64,000 nucleotides of DNA, from NCBI RefSeq assembly GCF_013364235.1, contig NZ_CP054919.1, forward strand, positions 5,054,295 through 5,118,294, written 5' to 3'. Of the stretch, positions 51,164 to 60,376 are shown in pieces. The stretch is from Kitasatospora sp. NA04385 (GTDB lineage: Bacteria; Actinomycetota; Actinomycetes; Streptomycetales; Streptomycetaceae). The notes under the pieces are model-generated. The model saw nothing but the letters and a program-made list of their open reading frames with translations. It was not told the origin of the DNA and made no database searches. Both the position numbers and the translations under genes were made by a program. Each line of letters begins with the position of its first letter. The stretch's first letter is position 1.

Positions 51164-52741
51164 ATGTCGTCGACCCTCCCGGACGCGCAGGACCGGATGT
51201 CCCACCGTCAAGTACTCGAAGCCCTCTCGGGCCTGCTGCTCGGCCTGTTCGTGGCCGTGCTCTCCTCCACGGTGGTCTCCAACGCCCTGCCGCGGATCCT
51301 CACCGACCTGCACGGCGGTGAGTCCGCGTACACCTGGGTGGTCACCGCCGCGCTGCTGTCGATCACCGCCGCGACCCCGCTCTGGGGCAAGCTCTCCGAC
51401 CTGGTCAGCAAGAAGCTGCTGGTCCAGATCGCCATGGTGATCTACGTCCTCTCCTCGGCGCTGGCCGGCCTGTCGCAGAGCATCGGCATGCTGATCTTCT
51501 GCCGGGTGCTCCAGGGCATCGGCGCCGGCGGCGTCATCGCGCTCGGCCAGATCTGTCTGGCCGCGATGGTCCCGCCGCGCGAGCGCGGCCGCTACAGCGG
51601 CTACTTCGGCGCCGTCTTCGCGCTCGCCACCATCGGCGGCCCGCTGATCGGCGGCGTCATCGTGGACACCTCCTGGCTCGGCTGGCGCTGGTGCTTCTAC
51701 GTCGGCGTCCCGTTCGCGCTGGTCGCCATCCTGGTGCTGCAGCGCACCCTCAAGCTCCCCGAGGTCGCCACCCGCAAGCCGAAGATCGACTACCTGGGCG
51801 CGACGCTGATCACCGCCTCGGTCAGCCTGCTGATGATCTGGATCTCGCTGGCCGGCAAGAACTACGACTGGGCCTCCTGGCAGACCGCCGTCATGGTGCT
51901 CGGCGGCCTGGCGCTGGCCGGCCTGTTCGTGCTGGTCGAGAAGCGCGCCGCCGAGCCGCTGATCCCGCTCGACCTGTTCCGCCACCGCACCGTCGCGCTC
52001 GCCGCGCTGGCCAGCGCCTTCGTCGGCGTCGGCATGTACGGCACCACCACCTTCCTCGGCCAGTACTTCCAGCTCGCCAAGGAGAAGACCCCCACCCAGG
52101 CCGGTCTGCTCACCCTGCCGATGATCTTCGGCCTGGCGGTCTCCTCCACGGTGGCCGGCAAGCTGATCACCAAGTACGGCAAGTGGAAGGGCTTCCTGGT
52201 CGCCGGCACCGTGCTGCTCGCCGCCGGTCTCGGCCTGATGGGCACCGCCCGGGCCGACACCGCGTACGGGCTGCTCGCCCTCTACATGCTGCTGGCCGGC
52301 ATCGGCCTCGGCCTGACCAGCCAGAACCTGGTGCTCGCGGTGCAGAACACGGTGCCGCGCCACGAGCTCGGCGCCGCCAGCTCCACCGTCACCTTCTTCC
52401 GCACCATGGGCGGCGCGATGGGCGTCTCCGCGCTCGGCGCGCTGCTCGGGCACAAGGTCGCCAGCTACACGGCGGAGAACTTCGCCAAGGCCGGCATCCC
52501 CGCCTCCGGCGCGGGCGGCGACGGCATCCCGGACCTCAAGAAGCTGCCCGCGCAGGTCGTCCCGCTGGTCACCGACGCCTTCGGGCACGGCGTGGGCACC
52601 GTCTTCCTGATCGCCGCGCCGTTCGCGGTGGTGGGCTTCCTGCTGGTGCTGTTCATCCGCGAGGTGCCGCTGCGCACCTCCAACGAGGAGCGCCCCGCCG
52701 CCCCCGCCGCGGCCGAGCCCGCGGAGCTGGTCGCCGACTGA
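51164..52741 (+). CDS. MFS drug transporter, DHA2/EmrB-QacA type
   Basis: The 525-residue protein has 14 predicted membrane segments. The DHA2 motifs are present: motif A region GKLSDLVSKKLLVQIAMVIY, antiporter motif C GAVFALATIGGPLIGGVIVD and FRTMGGAMGVSALGALLG. It exports hydrophobic or cationic compounds using the proton gradient. ATG 51164 follows GGAA. It sits 107 bp after marR, with its own regulated promoter. Confidence 0.92.
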   Translation: MSSTLPDAQDRMSHRQVLEALSGLLLGLFVAVLSSTVVSNALPRILTDLHGGESAYTWVVTAALLSITAATPLWGKLSDLVSKKLLVQIAMVIYVLSSALAGLSQSIGMLIFCRVLQGIGAGGVIALGQICLAAMVPPRERGRYSGYFGAVFALATIGGPLIGGVIVDTSWLGWRWCFYVGVPFALVAILVLQRTLKLPEVATRKPKIDYLGATLITASVSLLMIWISLAGKNYDWASWQTAVMVLGGLALAGLFVLVEKRAAEPLIPLDLFRHRTVALAALASAFVGVGMYGTTTFLGQYFQLAKEKTPTQAGLLTLPMIFGLAVSSTVAGKLITKYGKWKGFLVAGTVLLAAGLGLMGTARADTAYGLLALYMLLAGIGLGLTSQNLVLAVQNTVPRHELGAASSTVTFFRTMGGAMGVSALGALLGHKVASYTAENFAKAGIPASGAGGDGIPDLKKLPAQVVPLVTDAFGHGVGTVFLIAAPFAVVGFLLVLFIREVPLRTSNEERPAAPAAAEPAELVAD

Positions 52742-52771
52742 CCGGCCGCCGCCGCGGCCGACGACATGCGA

Positions 52772-52804
52772 GAAGGGCCCCCGCCGTCCCGGCGGGGGCC
52801 CTTC
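52772..52804. terminator. Terminator between MFS gene and the convergent small membrane protein
   Basis: GAAGGGCCCCCGCC and GGCGGGGGCCCTTC form a perfect 14-bp stem with a five-base loop. Confidence 0.92.
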
Positions 52805-52855
52805 GTCGTGCGCGGCGCCCGTGTCGTGCGCGGTGCTGCGGTGCGGCGCGCGGTG

Positions 52856-53083
52856 CTACTTCGCGGCGATCAGCGAGATGCCGTACAGCACCACGGCGGC
52901 GCAGGCCGCGAAGCAGAAGCCCGCGGCGACCAGGGCGGGGACGCCCCGGCCGGTGCCCGCCGTGACGGCGGCCTCCCGGCGGGACAGGGCGAGGTTGCCG
53001 AGCGCGAAGACCACGACCACGGCGACGGTCACGAGCAGGCTGACGCCCGCGGTCTCGGCCAGTGCGGCCCACTTGATGTTCAT
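52856..53083 (-). CDS. Small two-helix membrane protein, Pit partner
   Basis: The 75-residue protein has two membrane segments (LAETAGVSLLVTVAVVVVFALGNLAL and GVPALVAAGFCFAACAAVVLYGISLIAA) with a basic loop between. It starts 14 bp after the Pit phosphate transporter stop, with GAGG upstream, so the two are co-transcribed. Small proteins of this type commonly follow actinobacterial pit genes; its role is not known. Confidence 0.8.
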   Translation of the reverse strand: MNIKWAALAETAGVSLLVTVAVVVVFALGNLALSRREAAVTAGTGRGVPALVAAGFCFAACAAVVLYGISLIAAK

Positions 53084-53097
53084 GGCGGGGGTTCCTC

Positions 53098-54261
53098 TCA
53101 GGCCGCGAGGGTGGTCGGCGCGGCGGGGGCGGGCAGCTCGACGGTCACGGGGGCCGCCTCCGCCGCGTTGACGTTGTCCGCGTGCACCGGCTGGCGGCGC
53201 GAGATCAGCCACATCGAACCGGAGCCCACCACCAGCGCCAGGCCCACCAGGGCCACGCCCCAGTTGCCGCGGTCGGCGACCAGCGCGGCCAGGCCGGAGA
53301 CCACGGCGGCGGCCGGCAGGGTCAGGCCCCAGGTGGAGACCATCCGGCGGACCATGCCCCAGCGCAGCTTGCCGGACGGGCCGCCCAGGCCCGCGCCCAT
53401 GATGCCGCCGGAGCAGACCTGGGTGGTGGACAGGCCGTAGCCCATGTGCGAGGAGGTCAGGATCACCGTCGCGGCCGCGGTCTCCGAGGAGAAGCCCTGC
53501 GGGGGCCGGATGTCGGCCAGGCCGGAGCCCATCGAGCGGATGATCCGCCAGCCGCCCATGTAGGTGCCCAGCGCGATGGCCAGACCGGCGCTGACGATCA
53601 CCCAGACCGGCGGGCCGTCGCCCTTGTCCAGCGCGCCGGCCGAGATCAGGGTCAGCGTGATGATGCCCATCGTCTTCTGCGCGTCGTTGGTGCCATGCGC
53701 GAGCGAGATCAGCGAGGACGAGAAGACCTGGCCCCGGCGGAAGCCCTTCTCGGTGCCCTCCTTCGGGGCGCCCCGGGTGATCAGGTAGGCCAGCTTGGTG
53801 GCGCCCCAGGAGGCCAGGCCCGCGATGATCGGCGAGGCGACCGCCGGGATCAGGATCTTGGCGACCACGGTGGTGAAGTTCACGCCGTGCAGGCCGGTGC
53901 CGACCACGGTGGCGCCGATCAGGCCGCCGTACAGGGCGTGCGAGGAGGACGAGGGCAGGCCCTTGAGCCAGGTCAGCAGGTTCCACAGGATCGCGCCGAC
54001 CAGGGCGGCGAAGATGATCGAGGGCTGCAGTCCGGCCTTCTCGTTGACCAGGCCGCCCGAGATGGTGGTGGCGACCTTCACGGAGAGGAAGGCACCGGCG
54101 AAGTTCAGCACCGCCGCGATGGCGACGGCGACCTTGGGCTTGAGCGCGCCGGTCGCGATGGAGGTGGCCATCGCGTTGGCCGTGTCGTGGAAGCCGTTGG
54201 TGAAGTCGAAGGCGAGCGCCGTGATGATCACAACGGCCACCAGGAACGTGATGTGTTCCAT
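53098..54261 (-). CDS. Low-affinity inorganic phosphate transporter (Pit family)
   Basis: The 387-residue symporter has both Pit signature repeats, FDFTNGFHDTANAMATSIATGA and SLAHGTNDAQKTMGIITL. The C-terminal half carries a variable Ala-rich tail. It imports phosphate as a metal complex with protons. A PHO-box-like pair 60-82 bp upstream of the ATG suggests phosphate-starvation control by PhoP. No Shine-Dalgarno is evident before ATG 54261. A downstream small membrane protein is in the same operon. Confidence 0.92.
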   Translation of the reverse strand: MEHITFLVAVVIITALAFDFTNGFHDTANAMATSIATGALKPKVAVAIAAVLNFAGAFLSVKVATTISGGLVNEKAGLQPSIIFAALVGAILWNLLTWLKGLPSSSSHALYGGLIGATVVGTGLHGVNFTTVVAKILIPAVASPIIAGLASWGATKLAYLITRGAPKEGTEKGFRRGQVFSSSLISLAHGTNDAQKTMGIITLTLISAGALDKGDGPPVWVIVSAGLAIALGTYMGGWRIIRSMGSGLADIRPPQGFSSETAAATVILTSSHMGYGLSTTQVCSGGIMGAGLGGPSGKLRWGMVRRMVSTWGLTLPAAAVVSGLAALVADRGNWGVALVGLALVVGSGSMWLISRRQPVHADNVNAAEAAPVTVELPAPAAPTTLAA

Positions 54262-54320
54262 ACCCAAACAATCGTCGTAGTGGTCGGACTGACGTTGCTG
54301 TCCTCGGTGAAGGTAGGAAG

Positions 54321-54342
54321 CGATGGTGAACGGGAGGTTAAC
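54321..54342 (-). promoter_or_regulatory. PHO-box direct repeats upstream of pit
   Basis: On the minus strand, GTTAACCTCCC and GTTCACCATCG are adjacent 11-bp direct repeat units like the PhoP consensus (GTTCACC...). A weaker third unit (CTTCCTACCTT) follows. The distance to the pit ATG is about 60 bp. Confidence 0.6.
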
Positions 54343-54393
54343 TGGGAGCGGAGCAGCGGTTCCGTTCGTGGCGCGGGAGTTGCCGGGACGGCC

Positions 54394-54475
54394 GGTTTCC
54401 GTGCAGGTGGCGCCCCGGGTGAGACGGTTCTCACACCCGGCGGTGGATGAGAATTCACCGGGCGGCCCGGAAACC
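54394..54475 (+). other. Potential structured RNA/DNA element upstream of the NlpC/P60 gene
   Basis: Outer arms GGTTTCCG (54394-54401) and CGGAAACC (54468-54475) enclose two inner hairpins: CCGGGTGAGA/TCTCACACCCGG (about 54416-54440) and GGTG...CACC (about 54442-54459). The result resembles a three-way junction. It would be in the leader only if transcription begins upstream. It does not match the ydaO c-di-AMP aptamer that I know precedes many such genes. A 13-bp palindrome GATCGGTCCGATC (54506-54518) follows. Confidence 0.35.
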
Positions 54476-54547
54476 ATCTGCCCCGAACAGGGGTCCGCGT
54501 GGCAGGATCGGTCCGATCGCCGACGGACAATCAGGGGAGGCCGGCCG

Positions 54548-56086
54548 ATGGGGGCTGGGCAGCGGACCGAATCGACCGGCCTGCGGCCGTGGGTGCGCGC
54601 TGCGCTGCGCTGCGGAGCGGTGCTCGCCGCCGCCGCGCTCACCCTGCCGTTCTTCGCCTCGGCCGCGTACGCGGCGCCCGACCCGGGCACCCCGACCGTC
54701 TCCGCCGGGGCCGACCCGCTGGCCGACGCCAAGCGCACCCTCGGGCCGCTGCTCGACCAGCTGCACGAGCTGTACCAGCAGGCCGAGACCGCCACCGAGA
54801 AGTACAACGGCACCGTCGCCGCGCTCGCCGAGCAGCAGGCCACCGTCGACGACCTCAACACCCGGGCCGGGCAGCAGCAGGAGGCCGTCGACGCCGGCAC
54901 CGACCTGGCCGCCCAGCTCGCCGCCGCGCAGTACCGCAACAGCCAGATATCCGGGTACGCCGACCTGCTGATGGCCGAGAACCCGTACGAGGCCGTGGTG
55001 ATCGCCGAGCTGCTGCACTCCGCCGGGCGCTCGCAGAAGGAGTTCCTGGACCGGCTCAAGGCCGACCGGGACACCCTCACCGCGCTGCGGACCTCCGCCC
55101 AGCAGGCGCTCGACGAGGCCACCGCGCTGGCCGCCGACCAGGAGAAGGCCAAGAACGACGTGGCCGGCAAGCTGGCCGCGGTGGAGCAGCTGGTCGGCTC
55201 GCTCACCGGCGCCCAGCGCGAGGAACTGGCCGAACTGGAGAAGCAGCAGGCCAACGAGGCCCAACTCGCCTTCCTCGCCTCCGGGGCGCTCGGCAAGGGC
55301 GAGCGGACGCCCTCGGCGACGGGCCGCAAGGCGGTCGCCTGGGCGCTCCAGCAGCTCGGCAAGGACTACGTCTGGGGCGGCGCCGGACCGGACGTGTTCG
55401 ACTGCTCCGGCCTCACCTCGCAGGCCTGGCTGCACGCCGGGCTGGCCATCCCGCGCACCAGCCAGGAGCAGTGGGCGCAGCTCAAGCACGTCCCGCTGAA
55501 CCAGATCCGCCCCGGCGACCTGATCGTCTACTACGGCGGCGCGACGCACATCGGCATGTACATCGGCGGCGGCCTGATCGTCCAGGCCCCGCACACCGGT
55601 GACGTGGTGAAGATCTCGCAGGTCGGCGCCATGCCGATCCTGGGCGCGGTGCGCCCGGACGGGGACGGCGCGGCCGACGAGGCGGGCGGCGAGTGGAAGG
55701 TGCCCGACGTCAAGGTGGGCGAGACGAAGATCCAGCCGGCCAAGCCCTCGACGCTCCCGAGCCCGCCCGCGTCCGCGTCGCCGACGTCCACGCCCGGCGC
55801 GCCCGCCACGCCCACCCTGCCGAACCCGTCGGGCAGCCCGGCCGTCCCGACGTGGCCCGGCCTGCCCACGGCGCCCTCGGAGTCGGCCTCCGGCTCCGGC
55901 TCCGGCTCCGGCTCCGCCTCGCCGAACGGCTCGGGTTCGCCGAACGGCTCGGGTTCGCCGAGCGGCTCAGGTTCGAGCTCGGGCCCGGCCTCGGCGAGCG
56001 CGAGCGGCGGCGGGACGCCCAGCGGGTCGGTGGCGCCCAGCGGCACCGACCCGGCGTCCCCGTCGGGGAGCCGGTCGGCGGGCTGA
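54548..56086 (+). CDS. Secreted NlpC/P60 (C40) peptidoglycan endopeptidase
   Basis: The 512-residue protein has a twin-Arg-free signal peptide (about 1-42, ending SAAYAAPDP). A coiled-coil domain (about 60-265) resembles RipA-type N-terminal regulatory helices. The NlpC/P60 domain (about 265-375) has catalytic Cys286 (FDCSGLTSQAW) and His334 (ATHIGMYIGGG). A low-complexity Pro/Ser/Gly tail (SGSGSGSGS repeats) probably spans the wall. It should cleave cross-linked stem peptides in cell division or growth. ATG 54548 follows GGGGAGG. It is divergent from pit. Confidence 0.9.
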   Translation: MGAGQRTESTGLRPWVRAALRCGAVLAAAALTLPFFASAAYAAPDPGTPTVSAGADPLADAKRTLGPLLDQLHELYQQAETATEKYNGTVAALAEQQATVDDLNTRAGQQQEAVDAGTDLAAQLAAAQYRNSQISGYADLLMAENPYEAVVIAELLHSAGRSQKEFLDRLKADRDTLTALRTSAQQALDEATALAADQEKAKNDVAGKLAAVEQLVGSLTGAQREELAELEKQQANEAQLAFLASGALGKGERTPSATGRKAVAWALQQLGKDYVWGGAGPDVFDCSGLTSQAWLHAGLAIPRTSQEQWAQLKHVPLNQIRPGDLIVYYGGATHIGMYIGGGLIVQAPHTGDVVKISQVGAMPILGAVRPDGDGAADEAGGEWKVPDVKVGETKIQPAKPSTLPSPPASASPTSTPGAPATPTLPNPSGSPAVPTWPGLPTAPSESASGSGSGSGSASPNGSGSPNGSGSPSGSGSSSGPASASASGGGTPSGSVAPSGTDPASPSGSRSAG

Positions 56087-56095
56087 GCGCCCGCC

Positions 56096-56121
56096 CGGCC
56101 CGCCGCCGCGCGGCGGGCCGG
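56096..56121. terminator. Bidirectional hairpin between the endopeptidase and oxidoreductase genes
   Basis: CCGGCCCGCCG opposes CGGCGGGCCGG around a short loop, between convergent stop codons. Confidence 0.8.
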
Positions 56122-56124
56122 GGT

Positions 56125-58410
56125 TCAGGCCCCTCGGGCCTCCGCCTCGAAGCGGACCAGGACGGACTTGGAGGTCGGGGTGTTGCTGATGTCGGCCGTG
56201 GAGTCGAGCGGCACCAGGACGTTGGTCTCCGGGTAGTAGGCGGCCGCGCCGCCGCGGGCGACGGGGTAGTGGACCACCCGGAAGTGCGGGGCGCGGCGCT
56301 CGCTGCCGTCGGTCCACTCGCTCACCAGGTCGACGAACTGCCCCTCGGCCAGGCCGAGTTCGGCGGCGTCGGCAGGGTTGACCAGGACGACGCGGCGGCC
56401 GCCGGTGATGCCGCGGTAGCGGTCGTCCAGGCCGTAGACGGTGGTGTTGTACTGGTCGTGCGAGCGCAGCGTCTGGAGCAGCAGCCGGCCGGCCGGGACG
56501 TCGGGGGCGGTCAGCGGGTTGACGGTGAAGTTGGCCTTCCCGGTGGCGGTGGGGAAGGTGCGGCTGTCGCGCGGGGCGTGCGGGAGGGCGAAGCCGCCGG
56601 GGCGCCGGACCCTGGCGTTGTAGTCGTCGAAGCCGGGGACGACCCGGGCGATGCGTTCGCGGATCCGGTCGTAGTCGAGGGCGAACTCCTCCCAGGGGGT
56701 GGGGTCCTGGGGGCCGAGGACGGCGCGGGCCAGCCGGGTGACGATGGCGACCTCGGAGAGCAGGCCCGGCGCGGGCGGGCGCAGGCCGCCGCGGGAGGAG
56801 TGCACCATGCCCATGGAGTCCTCGACGCTGACGAACTGCTGCCCGGCGGCGGTCAGGTCGCGGTCGGTGCGGCCCAGGGTGGGCAGGATCAGGGCGCGGG
56901 CGCCGGTGACCACGTGCGAGCGGTTGAGCTTGGTGGAGACGTGCACGGTGAGCCGGCAGCGGCGCATCGCGGCCTCGGTGGCGCCGGTGTCGGGGCTCGC
57001 GGAGACGAAGTTGCCGCCCATCGCGAAGAACACCTTCACCCGGCCGTCGCGCATCGCCCGGATGGTGTCGACGGTGTCGTGGCCGTGCGCGCGCGGCGGC
57101 TCGAAGCCGAACTCCCGGCCCAGCGCGTCCAGGAAGGCCGCGGAGGGGCGCTCGAAGATGCCCATGGTGCGGTCGCCCTGCACGTTGCTGTGCCCGCGGA
57201 CGGGGCAGACGCCGGCGCCGGGGCGGCCCACGTTGCCGCGCAGCAGCAGGAAGTTGACCACCTCGCGGATGGTGGGGACGGAGTGCTTGTGCTGGGTGAG
57301 GCCCATCGCCCAGCAGACGATGATCTTCTTCGAGGAGAGCACCATCCGGTGCAGTTCCGCCACCTGCGCCCAGGGCAGGCCGGTGGCGCGCAGGGTGGCC
57401 TCCCGGTCCAGCTCGGCGGCCTGGGCGGCGAACTCCGGGTAGCCCGCGCAGTGTTCGGCGACGAAGTCCTCGTCGACGGCGCCCGGGGTGGTGAGCAGCA
57501 GGTGGTTGAGGGCGCGGAACAGGGCGAGGTCGCCGCCGAGCCGGATCTGCAGGAACAGGTCGGTGAGCTTGGTGCCGCCGCCGACCAGGCCGCGCGGGGT
57601 CTGCGGGTTCTTGAACCGCTCCAGCCCGGCCTCGGGCAGCGGGTTGACGCTGACGATCCGCGCCCCGGCCCGCTTGGCGCGCTCCAGGGCGGAGAGCATC
57701 CGGGGGTGGTTGGTGCCGGGGTTCTGGCCCGCGACGATGATCAGGTCGGCCTGGTACAGGTCCTTGAGCGAGACGCTGCCCTTGCCGACGCCGAGCGTCT
57801 CGGTGAGCGCCGAACCCGAGGACTCGTGGCACATGTTGGAGCAGTCCGGCAGGTTGTTGGTGCCGAGCTTGCGGGCGAGGAGCTGGTACGCGAAGGCAGC
57901 CTCGTTGGAGGTGCGGCCGGAGGTGTAGAAGGCGGCCTCGTCCGGGGAGTCGAGCGCGGTCAGCTCCCCGGCGATCAGCGCGACGGCCTCGTCCCAGCCG
58001 ATCGGCGCGTAGTGGGTGGCGCCCTCGTCCAGCAGCATCGGCGCGGTGAGCCGGCCCTGCTGGCCGAGCCAGTAGCCGGAGCGCTCGGCGAGGTCGGCCA
58101 CCGGGTGCTCGGCGAAGAAGGCCGGGGTGATCCGGCGCTCGGTGGCCTCCTCGGCGACGGCCTTGGCGCCGTTCTCGCAGAACTCGGCCAGGTGCGGCTT
58201 GTCCGGCTCGGGCCAGGCGCAGCCGGGGCAGTCGAAGCCGCCGGGCTGGTTGATCCTGCGCAGGGTGGCCAGCGTCCGGCCCGGCGACATCTGCTCGGAC
58301 GCCATCCGCAGGGTGTGCCCGATCGCGGGCAGGCCGGCGGCGGCGCGGGCCGGGGGTGCGACGTGCGGCGCGTCCTGGGCGGGGTCGCTGGGCGGGGGCT
58401 GCTTGGCCAT
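56125..58410 (-). CDS. FdhF/YdeP-family molybdopterin oxidoreductase
   Basis: The 761-residue protein belongs to the bis-MGD oxidoreductases of the YdeP branch. Features are INQPGGFDCPGCAWPEPDKPHLAEFCENGAKAVAEEAT near residue 52 (only a partial cysteine set compared with four-Cys formate dehydrogenases), AGQNPGTNHPRMLSALERAKRAGARIVSVNP, and CWAMGLTQHKHSVPTIREVVNFLLLRGNVGRPGAGVCPVRGHSNVQGDRTMGI. The C-terminal molydop-binding domain is present. A role as a formate or other small-molecule dehydrogenase is usually guessed. It is monocistronic. Confidence 0.88.
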   Translation of the reverse strand: MAKQPPPSDPAQDAPHVAPPARAAAGLPAIGHTLRMASEQMSPGRTLATLRRINQPGGFDCPGCAWPEPDKPHLAEFCENGAKAVAEEATERRITPAFFAEHPVADLAERSGYWLGQQGRLTAPMLLDEGATHYAPIGWDEAVALIAGELTALDSPDEAAFYTSGRTSNEAAFAYQLLARKLGTNNLPDCSNMCHESSGSALTETLGVGKGSVSLKDLYQADLIIVAGQNPGTNHPRMLSALERAKRAGARIVSVNPLPEAGLERFKNPQTPRGLVGGGTKLTDLFLQIRLGGDLALFRALNHLLLTTPGAVDEDFVAEHCAGYPEFAAQAAELDREATLRATGLPWAQVAELHRMVLSSKKIIVCWAMGLTQHKHSVPTIREVVNFLLLRGNVGRPGAGVCPVRGHSNVQGDRTMGIFERPSAAFLDALGREFGFEPPRAHGHDTVDTIRAMRDGRVKVFFAMGGNFVSASPDTGATEAAMRRCRLTVHVSTKLNRSHVVTGARALILPTLGRTDRDLTAAGQQFVSVEDSMGMVHSSRGGLRPPAPGLLSEVAIVTRLARAVLGPQDPTPWEEFALDYDRIRERIARVVPGFDDYNARVRRPGGFALPHAPRDSRTFPTATGKANFTVNPLTAPDVPAGRLLLQTLRSHDQYNTTVYGLDDRYRGITGGRRVVLVNPADAAELGLAEGQFVDLVSEWTDGSERRAPHFRVVHYPVARGGAAAYYPETNVLVPLDSTADISNTPTSKSVLVRFEAEARGA

Positions 58411-58480
58411 GGCGGACTCTCCGGAGGGCTCGGGTCCTCGGAGCGTATCCGGTGCGGGTGGACGTGTCGTGCGGCGGCGG

Positions 58481-60376
58481 TCAGTCCTCCTTCTGGAGCT
58501 CGGTGAGCAGGCGGCGGGCGACGGCGTCGTTCTGCCGGAAGGACGGGGCGTCGGTGCGCGGGCGGGCGAAGGCGGCCGGGGCGCGGGTGGTGGTGGGCGC
58601 GCCGAGGGCGGTGCGGCGGGGGTGCGGGCGGCCGCCCAGCGAGGGGTCGACCAGCCGGGCCTCGGGGTCGGTGCGCAGCAGCCCGGAGCGGTAGGCGTGG
58701 CCGTCGGGGTCGGTCAGTCGCTCCTCGTCGATCCTTCCCTCGCGCAGCAGTTGGCGCAGCAGCGGGTCGTTGGTGCGGTCCAGGGCGTGCCGGGGGAGGA
58801 AGGCGTCGACCAGGGCGGTGCCGTGGACCTGGTGGCCGGGCAGGGCGGGGGAGGAGGCGCGGAAGGTGCGGTGCTCCTCGTCGAGGACGACCTCCAGTTC
58901 GGGGCCGAGGAAGTGCAGCAGCCCGGCGTCGGAGAGGGCGAGCAGCTGCTCCAGCCGGAAGCCGGGCGGGCCGGAGGCGTAGAAGGAGAAGAAGCCGGTC
59001 CACCAGCCGTCGAGGTGGGCGGCGGTGGAGCGGGCGGTGAGCGGGTGGGCGGGCAGCAGGTGGACGAGGTGGCCGTAGAGCGAGAGCAGGGCGTAGAAGG
59101 CGCCGAGGTCGGCGCTGTAGCGCAGGTCGGAGCGGCGGGCCAGGTCGGCGCGCAGGTGGGAGCGCAGGTGCTGCTGGAGCTCGGCGGGGCTGCCGACCCG
59201 CAGGTCGGCCAGCGGGCGGTCCAGGCGTTCCAGGTCGAGGCGGTCCTCGGGGTCGGGGACGGCGGCGTCGACCAGGGCGGCGCGCTCGGGGCTGTACCAG
59301 GGGTGGCGGTCGTAGCGGGCGAGGAACTCCGCCCAGGGCAGGGTGGTGCGCTCGGGGTGGCCGTGGAACAGCTCGTGGTAGTAGCCGAAGCCGATCTCCT
59401 TGGCCATCGCGGGCCACAGGTCGCGCCGGAAGTCGAGGTTCCGGTCCGGGAGTTCGAGGTCGGGGCCGAAGTAGCGGGGCAGCGGCGGGGGCGGGCCCTG
59501 GAGCCGGTAGCCGGTCTTGGAGTGGTAGGGGACGCCGCGCCGGGAGCCCGCGTACAGCACCGGTTCGCGGCCGGAGGGGTGGTAGCGCAGGCCGCCGCCG
59601 GGGCGCGGGGTGAAGCGGCCGCCGCGGCCCTCGGTGAGCAGCGCGACCAGGTCGACGAAGGCCAGGCCGAGGCCGCGGACCAGCACGTGCTCGCCGGGGG
59701 CGAGGCCGGACAGGTCGGTGTCGGCGGTGAACGAGGGCGGCAGGTAGGTGCGGTCGTGGCGGGCGGCGAAGGCCCGGGCGGCGGCGGTGTCGGGGCCGGG
59801 CGCGGAGTCCAGGTGGCCGAGCGCGAGCACCACCCGGTCGGCGAGCAGCACGGTGTCGGAGAGGTGGACGCGCTGCGGCCCGTCCGGGCCGCCGGTGATC
59901 CGGCGGGCGGTGTCCCGGTGGACGAACAGCCGTACGTTGTCCGGGAGTTCGGCGACGGCCCGGCGCAGCACCCAGTCCAGGTAGCCGCCCTGGGCGCGCC
60001 GGGTCGGGAAGCCGGTGGGCGCCAGGGCGCGCAGCTCGGCGGCCACCTCCCGGTCCGCGGGCGGCAGGTACGGGGGGTGGGCGGCCGGGTCGGCGGCCCA
60101 CTCGGCGATCGAGGGGCCGGGGCGGACCGGGCCGTCCATGGTGGTGCGCTCGTCGGTGAACATGGTGACGTCCTCGGCCATCGAGTTCATCCGCAGCAGC
60201 GGGGACTGCGCGTGCCGCCAGATCCGGCCCCCGCCGGGCGGGTGCGGGTCGACCAGGTGGACGTCCAGCTCGACGCCCGGGCCCAGCAGTTCGGACGCGT
60301 TGGCGGCGATCCGCTCCAGCAGGCCGGTGCCGCGCGGCCCGGCCCCGATCACGACCAGTACGGGCACCGCGCTCAC
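58481..60376 (-). CDS. FAD/NAD(P)-binding protein of an ABC-transport operon
   Basis: The 631-residue flavoprotein-like protein begins with an FAD/NAD-binding fold (VLVVIGAGPRGTGLLERIAAN) and contains a second nucleotide-binding stretch (VLVRGLGLAFVDLVALLTEGRGG). It matches the FAD-NAD(P)-binding family (PF13454-like), whose members are mostly uncharacterised; some are amino-acid or siderophore hydroxylases. The GTG at 60376 overlaps the permease stop by four bases (GTGA), so the two are translationally coupled. That coupling suggests it acts on the transported compound. Confidence 0.8.
   Translation of the reverse strand: MSAVPVLVVIGAGPRGTGLLERIAANASELLGPGVELDVHLVDPHPPGGGRIWRHAQSPLLRMNSMAEDVTMFTDERTTMDGPVRPGPSIAEWAADPAAHPPYLPPADREVAAELRALAPTGFPTRRAQGGYLDWVLRRAVAELPDNVRLFVHRDTARRITGGPDGPQRVHLSDTVLLADRVVLALGHLDSAPGPDTAAARAFAARHDRTYLPPSFTADTDLSGLAPGEHVLVRGLGLAFVDLVALLTEGRGGRFTPRPGGGLRYHPSGREPVLYAGSRRGVPYHSKTGYRLQGPPPPLPRYFGPDLELPDRNLDFRRDLWPAMAKEIGFGYYHELFHGHPERTTLPWAEFLARYDRHPWYSPERAALVDAAVPDPEDRLDLERLDRPLADLRVGSPAELQQHLRSHLRADLARRSDLRYSADLGAFYALLSLYGHLVHLLPAHPLTARSTAAHLDGWWTGFFSFYASGPPGFRLEQLLALSDAGLLHFLGPELEVVLDEEHRTFRASSPALPGHQVHGTALVDAFLPRHALDRTNDPLLRQLLREGRIDEERLTDPDGHAYRSGLLRTDPEARLVDPSLGGRPHPRRTALGAPTTTRAPAAFARPRTDAPSFRQNDAVARRLLTELQKED

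Noticed and set aside
54360..54547. ydaO/c-di-AMP riboswitch upstream of the NlpC/P60 gene
   Set aside because: The conserved aptamer blocks expected for ydaO are absent; only generic hairpins are present.
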